Notes under the pieces: model-generated
What the model was told of the DNA's origin: nothing
What the model saw: the letters and a program-made list of their open reading frames with translations, nothing else
Database searches by the model: none
Translations under genes and position numbers: made by a program
Shown: positions 12,454-22,298 of the stretch, piece after piece
Position numbering within the stretch: the first letter of the stretch is position 1
How the letters are laid out: the number at the start of each line of letters is the position of its first letter
DNA from: Trametopsis cervina
Lineage: Eukaryota; Basidiomycota; Agaricomycetes; Polyporales; Irpicaceae
NCBI GenBank assembly: GCA_022385755.1
Contig: MU278355.1
Coordinates: 748,974-812,973, forward strand
DNA: 64,000 bases
Direction of reading: 5' to 3'

Positions 12454-12996
12454 GGTGGAAGACTGACGGCGCGTGCAACCCAAACTACGACGAGGTTCAG
12501 ATGAAGGAGTACCTTGAACAATGTAATCCCGGGATGCTTAAACTGGATTCAGTAGACACCGGAATTGCGTAGGAGAACAGGTGGGCGGGGGCCCGTCTGT
12601 CCCGTGATCCATGGCACGTGATTGAAATTCGGCACACTCGGGTCTAAATAAGGGAAGCGTCGTTATTCTCTGTCAAAATTGACGAGTTCTGATTGGACAA
12701 TCGGACATATCGCCTTCTCGACGCTCAATATCTGTGCGCATGAGGTAAATATTCTACGAAGCGAAGGCATATTGAGGTTCGCGGCACGATTACTCACCTT
12801 CTTTTGCATAAAGAGTATCATTTCGAGCGGGAGCGGACTACCGAGAACTTCTTAGGGGGCCATGAGTTTAGTAATCCTTTGTTGTACATATGGTTGAATG
12901 TCTAGTATACAACAAACATGCGACGAGAATGATCTATAGCAGCCTTAAAACCCGTAATATGTGTCTAAAGAATGGGACCATGGTAGCATAATGTAT
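12454..12996. other. Intergenic region, promoter of flavocytochrome copy A
   Basis: About 540 bp between two genes on the same strand. It contains no convincing coding frame; the promoter of copy A must lie here. Confidence 0.4.
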
Positions 12997-14345
12997 CTAC
13001 ACGACCTCGAACGCTTTGCCGCCTGCTCGCGCGTCGAGTGTGATCACCTCGTTGAGACCTATGGTATGTTTAGACAATGGACTAACAGACCATAGCAAAA
13101 TGACTCACCCATCACTTCGAAGAACGCCTTCGGGTCCATCCCCTGGGCGGAGGTGTAGTCTGTGCCGGTCTTCTTCAAGGAACGCATAGCAGCGCGGATG
13201 CCGTGGACAGCAGCAACACACGAAACAAGTGAGAAGACTGGAACATTCCGTTAACCAAGGTGCAAAGATGAACCATATAGAAGTACATACTGATGATCTT
13301 CGCGCCAAGAGCTTCAGCCTCCTGGGTTGTGAACGACGGTGTGAGTCCGCCGGAGATGACATTAACAAGGACGGGCTTGGGAGCAAGAGCCGCAACAGTT
13401 GAGGTCAAGAGCTCGGCGGTCTTGACACCCTCGATAAAGCAGACATCAGCACCCGCATCGGCAGCGAGCTTGAGGCGGATGATTGCCTCCTCCATGCCGA
13501 GGACCTGGGCGGAGTCTGTGCGGCCAATAACAACCTACGGCGCGCCTGCTCAATTTTTCATTCATACCCAGTAGTAGAAATCACTCACGAAGTCAGAGCC
13601 GCCGGGGACGGAGTCACGGGCGATAACAGCAGCGCGAATGCGCGTGATGAATTCCTCACGAGAGACGACTTGCTTGCCCATCAAGTGGCCGCATCGCTTC
13701 GTCTGTACTTGGTCCTCGATGTGACATGCAGCGAGGCCGGCACGGATGTACTTGGTGACGGTACGCGCGACCATCGACGGTCCACCAAAACTATCCAGAA
13801 TATTAGAACCGTTTTACAGAATTTGGTATAGCGTGAGGGCTTACCCGGTGTCAGCATCGGCGATGACAGGAACCGTAGGATCAAGCGAAGCATGCATAGC
13901 ACCCGCTTCCACGAAATCGTTCAGGGTGGCAATGGCAAGATCGGGCATCCCAAGACGAGAGGCGGTAGTGGCTGCACCACTCTGATACAAGCAATCGAAA
14001 CCAGCCTCGAGAGCGCAGCGTGCGCTGATGCCATCACATATACCAGGAGCAACCTATGGGTCGTATTTCAGTCCATGGCTGCACTAATCAGTGAAGTCGT
14101 AGAGTACGTACCACAATCCCGGGCCTGGCGAGCATTTGACGGAGGCGAGTAGCCGGGTTCAGGGATAAGGGGCCCTCAAGGAAGTTCTTAGGGTCCAAGC
14201 GAGGGTTGTAGTACACATTTGAGTGGCGGGGAGCTTCATCTGTATCCATAGAGTGAACGGAAGAAGACGAAGACGTGGGGACCTCGACGATGGTCGGGAC
14301 AGGCACCACGGGCTCAGAGGAACCGAACAATTCCAAACCAGGCAT
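12997..14345 (-). CDS. Isocitrate lyase/PEP mutase family enzyme (oxaloacetate acetylhydrolase or 2-methylisocitrate lyase type)
   Basis: C-C bond lyase or hydrolase of the ICL/PEPM superfamily, a Mg2+-dependent TIM barrel. The ATG at 14343-14345 starts a Ser/Pro-rich leader (MPGLELFGSSEPVVPVP), then RLRQMLARPGIV, APGICDGISARCALEAGFD, YQSGAATTASRLGMPD, the metal-binding IADADTGFGG, and the catalytic-loop motif QTKRCGHLMGK with its active-site Cys. VVIGRTDSAQ, LAADAGADVCFIEG and LVNVISGGLTPSF follow. The last exon encodes LNEVITLDARAGGKAFEVV and stops at 12997-12999. About five introns. In fungi, near relatives include oxaloacetate acetylhydrolase (oxaloacetate to oxalate and acetate) and methylisocitrate lyase; sequence alone does not decide between them. 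It sits 0.5 kb upstream of flavocytochrome copy A on the same strand. Confidence 0.85.
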
Positions 14346-16587
14346 GTCAGAGAGTTGTATGAGTGAGTTGGGAACGTGGAGGTGAAGAGAGTGCTAGGCT
14401 GAGAGCTCTGGAGGGAGAGTTGAAAGCTGAGTGGGGAAATAGTGGCCTCAGATTCGTCGTATTTAAGCACTTCATGTTTAGAGGCATATCGCGCGATTTC
14501 GCCGTTGGCCAGTTTGGGAGCTCCCAGCAAGGTCACCAGCGCGCCCACCGAGAATTTTCTTCACAAGACACTCTTACGTTCTTGACAGATGCATCGACGG
14601 AACACGATGAATGGCTCCGCAAATTGTCTTCTACCGAAGATTCTTTCAGGACAGGCTTGGCTCTGTAGCAAATCGAGCAGTTGGCAATGGAGTTGAGGCG
14701 GGGATAGAGGTAGCGGAGCTGCGCAACCAGCTGGGCGCAACGTACTGGGAAGTTCTCTTCTGCGATTCGATTGACATCCGGAAGAGAGTTACAGGCATAG
14801 GCATAGTGTTTTGCTTGGCAAGATAGCCTATCGACGCGCTGTGCAGCTAAAACGCAAAATGGTTAACCATGTAAAGATATACACTCACCTTTCCCAAGAA
14901 AGAGGCTTAGTCTCGCCCACGGATCCCACTCTGTGCCAGGGCGCAGGTCGGTACCCAGTATCACCTACCGCCCAGACCGGCGTTAGATCGGACGGTCCAC
15001 CCACCATCCGTAATGGCACTGTAGTATCCACGGGGAGCCGGTCGCACCTTCAAGAGCATGTTCTAGGCCAGACTCAATCACACAGCCGGTTGAGAAGTGA
15101 TTAAAAGCAGATGAAATTTGGTGGTCGTCTCCCTCTAACGGAATGCCAAGCATAAGGAAGATTCACCGTAGCGTGTACGAGGATCCTTCTGGTTGTATAT
15201 GTGCCTTCAAGAACCGTGCGGTTAGACCCAGCAACCGAGAAACGGAGCATGTAAGATATGCGGAATGGACGTACGTGATTATCCTGGTGACCCACGAGTG
15301 ACCACGCCAAGAGGGTCTCGCTCGTACTCGACGAGAGAACACGCATGGGCCTGACCTCACCGACGACTACTGGTCGTCGTTCGAGGGAGATAGAAGAGGA
15401 AGCAGGGGGACCTGCGACGGCCAGCCTCCCCTCTCTGTATTATGGACGTTTACAGACAAGGGTCACGTAGCAGTGCTAGTTCCGCTCTGTCAACGGAAGC
15501 TTGACTGCTAACCCGGCTTCGATAAACTACCTGAATATTCATCATGAGTAACGTCAAGTACACTCTACGCGAGTAGATGGAGACCATTCCGTGCGCAGGT
15601 AATACACTCAATGGGATGTCGTGAGCAGTTTTTCCATAGTGGATCAGAGTGAGCCCACTTCTGTGCTTCGAGATAGTCTGGGAGTGACCCGTTTCACAGA
15701 GCCGTACTCAGGATTTGTCATTCTTTGGTCGCGACGCGTGCGATCACGTGTTACTCCTCCATAGGTTCTAGCCACCGCGATAATGCATACTTGTGCAGAC
15801 TACTACTACTACATCAACGACGGCCGCCTTAAAGTAGTTCTATGACAAAATCCCGATGGGTATGCGTTCAGACCTCTATCCGACCCGACGTAACTCATAT
15901 CATCTACGGCAGCTGCTCAATCATAATAGTCGGGGTAAGAGCTCGTCGCTGACGATATACTCCGGGCCAAGACAAATCGACGCACTTCTATGGTCTCAAG
16001 CTCTGTCAATCAAGGATTGTATGCTGTGCGATCCTCAGACATTGAGTGGCTCAGAGCCTTCTGCCAATCGTGTTTAAAGATATTCGTCAGATCGGCGTTA
16101 GACAGGACACAGCTTGCACGGTGCGTCGAGATAGTCATCTACCTCATGCTGGACATAGAGCTGACATCTAGCACCGCAGCTATCCCCTATTACTGAGAAT
16201 AGACGGCGTCTGGATCACAACCACACACGCGAGGACGCGATATCGAGTAAGGACTCTCGGGGAGCAGCCTCGTCTCTTGAATACCATGGGACGGCCATGA
16301 GCCTCTGAGTTCCCCACGGCACACCACAGCATGTCCAAGCGGTCTAACCCCGATCTGAACATGTCTCCGCTACCACCGGGGGCAGCCTCACTCATTCTAT
16401 CAGGAGCATATGCGATCCGCGCACTGTTCACGATAGCGCACTCCCTCCGTTGAGATAATGCGAACGCGGGCTCCGTTCCTCCGCAATGTATACATAAGGC
16501 AAAATAAGGCTCTTATGGCCTCTGTGTCCTCTTTCACCTGAACATACCACACTATCCGTCTACACCCTTCCACCTCCTCCTCGTGAA
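14346..16587. other. Long intergenic region between divergent genes
   Basis: The 2.2 kb between the PEP-mutase-family gene (-) and flavocytochrome copy B (+) is the longest gap in the window. All open frames are below about 100 codons, lack conserved motifs and cannot be joined by good splice sites. It presumably contains both promoters; no clear transposon ends or repeats were seen. Confidence 0.45.
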
Positions 16588-18546
16588 ATGTCTGACATTA
16601 AGGTTCTATCTGGCCCGCAAGTCGCGGAGCACAGCAGCAGGGATAGCTGCTGGATTATCGTTCACGGTCAGCCAATCACAGCTCGTTTATCTGTTCTCGC
16701 TCATGCTCAAAGTCCGCTCTGTATAGGCAAAGTGTACGATGTCACCGAGTTCCTCGATGAACATCCCGGTGGTGCGCGCATCATCCTAAAATACGCTGGC
16801 AAGGATGCGACGTAAGAAGGCCAACTCTTTAGCGGTATATAGCGACTGAATGTACCTCCTCTACAGCGAAGCATATGAACCGATTCACCCTCCCGATGCT
16901 ATCACCACCAACCTTCCCGTTTCAAAACAGTAAGCTTCCCCTCGCGCCCTTTCCTCAATAATTACTAACGTGGACATTGACTTTATTCAGCCTTGGCGTG
17001 ATCGATGCCAGCACCATTGTCAAAGTCATCAAGGAAGTCACCGAAGAAGAGAAACAGCGCCAGGCAGCACTCGCCGCCCGCCCGCCTGTAGAGAACATCC
17101 TGAACTTGCACGACTTCGAGGTCATTGCCAAGGCTGTGATCCCGCCGAAGGCCTGGGCATACTACTCCTCCGCATCCGACGACGAGATCACTATCCGCGA
17201 GAACAGACTTGCATTCCAGAGGGTGTGGTTCCGACCTCGTATTCTCCGGGACGTATCTTCTGTCGACTGGTCGACCAAGATACTCGGACGCAAGTCGAGC
17301 CTCCCTCTTTACATCGTAAGCAAGGTAGTTTTTCTAGCAATATATGTATACTCATGGCTTCGTTTAGTCTGCTACTGCTCTCGGCAAGCTTGGTCACCCA
17401 GAAGGTGAACTCACCATCACCCGTGCCTCCGCCAAGCACGGTGTCATTCAAATGGTACATCTCTATCCCCGTGGAGTGTCTCCATTCATCTCATATATCT
17501 CCGTATTAGATTGCTACCCTCGCTTCGTGTTCTTTCGACGAGATCATCGATGCCGCTGTGCCGGGCCAGGAGTTCTTCGTCCAGCTCTACGTCAACCGCG
17601 ACCGCGAGATCACACGGAAATACGTACAACATGCCGAGAAGCGTGGCGTCAAGGGTCTGTTCATCACAGTGGATGCTCCTCAGCTCGGCCGTCGTGAGAA
17701 GGATATGCGCATGAAGCAGGTCGACGAGTCTGCTTCCGCAGAGGTGCAGAAGGGCCATGAGGTCAAGAAGGATCAGGGTGTAGCCAGGGCTATCAGCGTA
17801 AGTTGTGTTCATGTAGTCCACGAAACCCAGAGAACTCACCTGCGCTGTGACAGTCTTTCATCGACCCCAGCCTCTCATGGAAGGATATCCCCTGGTTCCG
17901 CAGCATCACTAAGAGTAAGCCACGGCACCACATCTAGACGAGCTCAAATATTTACATCCTGTTCTCAGTGCCTATCATCCTCAAGGGTATCTCCACCGCT
18001 GAAGACGCCATTCTCGCATACGAATCAGGCGTCCAAGGTATCGTCCTCTCCAACCACGGTGGTCGCCAACTCGACACCGCCCGCTCCGGCCTGGAAGTCC
18101 TCGTCGAGGTCGTCGCCGCGCTCCGGCTCAAGGGCTACTTCCCCGACCCGCGTTTCGAGATCTTCGTCGACGGAGGTGTCCGCCGCGCGTCTGATGTCCT
18201 CAAGGCGATCGCACTGGGTGCGAAGGCCGTCGGTGTTGGCCGTGCGTTCCTGTACTCGTTTTGCGCGTACGGACAGGAGGGTGTGGAGCGCGCGATCCAG
18301 ATATTCCGGGACGAGTTCGAGATGAACATGAGGCTGTTGGGAGCGCGCACGATCGACGAGCTTGTACCGGAGATGGTGGACGCCAGTGGGCTCAGCCAGC
18401 ACATCGTCACGGTTCCCAGAGATAACCTCTTCGAGTCCACTTGTGAGTGTTATTCTCTCGGCTTTCAGCTTCGGAGCATCTACTGATCATCGTTGTGTGT
18501 AGACCAACCATTGACGATCACGCAGCTCAACACGAGCAAGCTCTAG
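16588..18546 (+). CDS. Flavocytochrome-b2-like FMN dehydrogenase, copy B, C-terminal SKL
   Basis: Paralogue of the gene at 10191-12453, with the same order: cytochrome b5 domain ([25 protein letters not shown]; second-ligand region PIHPPDAI) and FMN dehydrogenase domain ([76 protein letters not shown]). The ATG at 16588 opens [19 protein letters not shown] with no mitochondrial presequence. The last intron (about 18444-18502) restores the frame to a C-terminus [11 protein letters not shown], a canonical PTS1. Exons are fewer and larger than in copy A, and synonymous sites are richer in C and G (for example 17960-18420), suggesting higher expression. Convert-substrate candidates are L-lactate, glyoxylate or glycolate. 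Confidence 0.9.
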
Positions 18547-19089
18547 AGCGTAGACTTCCTGCTGGTTGCTGCCCTGTGTTCGGACTTTCGTGGTCATAGA
18601 ATGTCTCATCGATGCACCTTATTATGTTTGCTTAACTTGTATTGTATGTAATTACCCTCCGGTTTGATGAATCCTAGTGTTTTGTGAGCAAATACGCGCA
18701 TCTGTCCGTGTGAGTGCTGCGTGCATATGACGTGCGGGTATACGTCGATGGATAATGCACAAACGGCCAGTACCTTTCATAGAGTTTACGAGGATTGCGT
18801 TAGAGGTAAACCATACATGTACAGAATAGCACAAAATGAATTCGCAGAATGGTGCCACACAAACAAGGCCTGTGATATGTACTGTTCACTGCTCACTACA
18901 AATGTTCTGTATCCGGCAATTTCAAACCACAATGCGTTCCGCCTACATAGAATCAAGAAACACATCCAACCTAGTATCGTCGATGCTTATATGGCTTCCA
19001 CCACGAACTATAGCCAACTACTTAAGAGTGTTACTATGAAACTACCTACTTCATAGATCCTTGCTTCGAGAGTCTATCTAGCAGGACTA
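18547..19089. other. 3' intergenic region
   Basis: Between the convergent ends of flavocytochrome copy B and the first tandem paralogue. No supported gene; open frames are short and AT-rich. Confidence 0.4.
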
Positions 19090-19695
19090 CTAGTACTCCC
19101 ATTGGTAGCGTGGTCGCCACCACCTTGGTTCATGCCCTGCAGATTTGACGATCTCGGACACTTGTGTTTGCGTGTATACCGGATCCACCGGCCAGGTGAG
19201 GTCGTTTAGCACCAAGACGAACTTGTAGGACCTCGGTTTGTCGTCGTGCACACATGCGTATTGGAGTGTTCGGATTCCCGTCTGGTATCTGAGATGAACA
19301 ATTATCTCGCTCACACCGACAGCAGATCTGTTCGAAACACCACCAAATGGATACTGTTGTAGCACCTCATGGCTCTGATAGTAATCTCGCGACCAGTTCG
19401 CCTTGAGCTCACAGCCAAAGATGGTTTTTCCATCTCCAGGATCATCAGGAATTTGGTATTCGGGCGACGGTTCAACAACAAGATCCTGACTGAAGGAGCC
19501 GTTGGGTGCGCATCGGTTCATCTGCCATAGTACATAACGTCAGATAATGATCACCCCAAAAGCGTCAAAGAGACGCACCAATTCATAAAACTGTTCAGTA
19601 GTCATTCTGGGTAGACGCTTCTCAAATAGCCATAGTGGGTCAGGGAAAATGGCGCGGTAGTCTAGAGGCAATGAGAAAGTGAGCGTGGAGCTCAT
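19090..19695 (-). CDS. Unrecognised tandem paralogue A (182 aa)
   Basis: Two exons (19695-19579 and 19521-19090) give an intact 182-aa protein. Exon 1 begins MSSTLTFSLPLD and contains FPDPLWLFEKRLP; exon 2 contains SFSQD, FGCELKANW, EVLQQY, HLRYQTGIRTLQYA, LVLNDLTWPV and ends RWWRPRYQWEY. The 57-nt intron uses a gtgcgt donor. No signal peptide or membrane helix, so it is probably cytosolic or nuclear. It is the most diverged of three tandem copies and has a short acidic insertion (VEPSPEYQIPDDPGDG) where the others read DYESESPRYKLP. The family is not recognised and no function is proposed. Confidence 0.7.
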
Positions 19696-19737
19696 TTCCC
19701 TCGAGGTTGAGGCCGGTGGTAGATGTCGAGATCAAGA

Positions 19738-20530
19738 GTTAACCTTCTTGGCGAGTTTACGAAGGGACAGAAGTCACATGACGTTTTATCGTATTAAGTA
19801 CGCGACGTCCCGGAACACTAGAGCTAACTGCCACAGGAAACTACCCGCTTCATAAATCCTTGTCTCGAGAGTCTATACAGCAGGACTACTAGAACTCCCA
19901 TCTGTAAATTGGTCCCCACCACCTGGGTGCATTTCCTGCGGATTTGATGATCTCGGACACTTGTGCTTGCGAATAATTCGGGACCACTGGCCAGGTGAGG
20001 TCGTTTAACACCAAGACGAGCCTGCAAGCCTTCGTATCGCTGTCGCGCACACATGCATATTGTAGCATTCGCATTCCTGTCTGGTATCTGAGATGAACGA
20101 TTATCTCATCCACACTGACAACATTCTTGTTCGAAACAGCACTGAATCGGTACTGTTGTAGCACCTCGTGGCTGTCATAATACTCTCGCAACCAGTTCTC
20201 CTTGAGCTCACAGCCGTAGATGGTATCGTCGTTACCAGAATCACCAGGAAGCTTGTACCTGGGCGATTCCGACTCATAATCTTGACTGAAGGAGCCAAGA
20301 GGTGCCCATTTATTTATCTGACATAGTACATAATGTCACATAATGGTCACCCCGAAACCATCATAGAGACTCACCAACGCATAAACCTGGTCAATGGGCA
20401 ATTTGGGCAGACGGTCCTCAAATACCCACTTCGAGTGAGGGAAATAGGAGGATAAGTCTAATGGCAGCGAGAAAGTGCTCATTTCGCTTGAGGATGAGGC
20501 CGGTGGTAGATGTCAAGGAGGACAGATATA
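19738..20530. repeat. Tandem segmental duplication, unit B
   Basis: DNA of this stretch, including the downstream flank (gtcccggaacactagagct, caggaaactacccgcttcat), the gene and about 50 bp upstream of its start, is repeated at about 20905-21690. A more diverged related unit lies at 19030-19735. The unit is roughly 0.8 kb and about 370 bp of unrelated DNA separates units B and C. Confidence 0.7.
19889..20482 (-). CDS. Unrecognised tandem paralogue B (178 aa)
   Basis: Exons 20482-20375 and 20317-19889 give 178 aa with the same layout as paralogue A: MSTFSLPLDLSSYFPHSKW, FEDRLPKLP, then GSFSQD, IYGCELKENW, EYYDSHEVLQQYRFSAVSNK, HLRYQTGMRMLQYA, LVLNDLTWPV and RWWGPIYRWEF. It is very close to paralogue C, including the intron and both flanks. 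Frames are intact in all copies while non-coding flanks carry small differences, which argues that the protein is maintained. Confidence 0.72.
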
Positions 20531-20904
20531 CGGCCGACCTTATAGGCATCGACTGATGGCCCTTAAATACGAACCTCAGAGCTTCCTTGATGAGCGGCGA
20601 TGCTGGGTTAGAATATTAATCGTCAAAGGTTTCGCATCTCGCATATGTTGCATCCTATTCCAAAAGGCGTGCGTTTTGCAAGATGACACGGTTAGCGCAA
20701 GAAACGAGGAACGAGGAACCAGCATCACCTTACACATCACTCGTTCGTAATTGTAGTGACATGCATCGATGAGGCTGGTGTTAGAAGGTATCTAACTTCT
20801 AACAAAGATAAGGAGTCTGCATGCTGAGCCCGCTGGAAGTAGCCTATACCTGACCGCATCCATTCTGGCTCTCAATACATGCTGGAGGTGCGCAGATCAG
20901 GAGC

Positions 20905-21690
20905 CTAACGTTATTGGTGAGTTTACAAAGGGACAGAAGTCACATGAGGTCTTATTGTATCAAGTACGCAACGTCCCGGAACACTAGAGCTAAATGCCAC
21001 AGGAAACTACCCGCTTCATAAATCCTTATCTCGAGAGTCCATACAGCAGGACTACTACAACTGCCATCTGTAAATTGGCCCCCACCACCTTGGTTCATTT
21101 CCTGTGAATTTGCTGATCTCGGACACTTGTGCTTGCGAATACTTCGGGATCACTGGCCAGGTGAGGTCGTTTAACACCAAGACGAACGTGCGAGCCTTCG
21201 TATTGCTGTCCTGCACATATGCATATTGGAGCATTCGCATTCCTGTCTGGTATCTGAGATGAACGATTATCTCATCCACACTGACAACATTCTTGTTCGA
21301 AACAGCACTGAATCGGTACTGTTGTAGCACCTCGTGGCTGTCATAATACTCTCGCAACCAGTTCTCCTTGAGCTCACAGCCGTAGATGGTATCGTCGTTA
21401 CCAGAATCATCAGGAAATTCGTATCTGGGCGATTCCGACTCAGAATCTTGACTGAAGGAGCCGGTAGGTGCCCATTTATTTATCTGACATAGTACATAAT
21501 GTCACATAATGGTCACCCCGAAACCATCATAGAGACTCACCAATTTATCAATCCGGTCAGCAGGCAATATGGGCAGACGGTCCTCAAATATCCACATCGG
21601 GCAAGGGAAAATGGAGGATAGGTCTAATGGCAACGAGAAAGTGCTCATTTCGCTTGAGGATGAGGCGTGTGGTAGAAGGGTTTGAACGAG
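20905..21690. repeat. Tandem segmental duplication, unit C
   Basis: Partner of the 19738-20530 unit; similarity extends through both flanks and the intron, so the duplication is recent or kept alike by gene conversion. Confidence 0.7.
21055..21648 (-). CDS. Unrecognised tandem paralogue C (178 aa)
   Basis: Exons 21648-21541 and 21483-21055 give 178 aa. Differences from copy B are mostly substitutions (for example SSIFPCPMWIFEDRLPILP, YVQDSNTKART) with no frame change. The intron is essentially identical to that of copy B. Upstream and downstream DNA is also duplicated: the block with gacagaagtcacatga before copy C (about 20930) matches the one before copy B's 3' end (about 19765). Confidence 0.72.
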
Positions 21691-21884
21691 GACAGAGTGC
21701 CGAGTGAGTCTGTATATGCGTGGCACAGTAGCAGTGCAAGTTGAGACTCGCTTTCACAGTGCCGGATCGACTGTCATCCGGCCCTCCGTGGTCAGAGATT
21801 AGTACGAATACTTGTGTCACGTTTATCAGCACGTCACCTTATGTCACTGTTGTATATTACTACGATGATATTCAAACGAAGCTC

Positions 21885-22045
21885 ACATATGTTGTTTACT
21901 ATTCGTGAAAAAGACAGTGCTGGGCGTCATATTCCGCTCAACGTGCTTACTCGGATCTTCCACTCTAGGCGAGGAGAATAGGCCAGTTAGAGGCGTTGGA
22001 TTACATTCCTACTGGAATAGTTCAAGAGAATGGCACTGAATGTGA
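21885..22045 (-). pseudogene. Relic of a second S28 peptidase gene
   Basis: This stretch aligns by eye with part of the neighbouring S28 gene at about 22743-22895 (shared blocks: ccattcgtgaa/actattcgtgaa, ggcgtcat, attcctactggaatagttcaagagaa against attcctgctggaacagctcaagagaa). Frame is lost, and no other part of the gene is recognisable around it, so it is a decayed fragment of a tandem duplicate. Confidence 0.6.
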
Positions 22046-22298
22046 CCAAATCGGACACGGGACCGGACAGGGGACGCGCAGAGACCCGTGCTTCATGCAT
22101 GCAGTGGAGACAGCGTTCAAATAACGGTCGTGATAAGTATTTATAGTGAGCGTACGGGTCTCTAGTAATGAACCGGATTGGATCTCGGCCCACCTTCACA
22201 GCTTGAGTGCTTGAGAGCGAAGCCGTAGTCGGAATACGTTTGATACCAAGTACTCCTGTATGCATCCCCAAGGTTGCCTATGCGTTTTAGCCAAAGGA

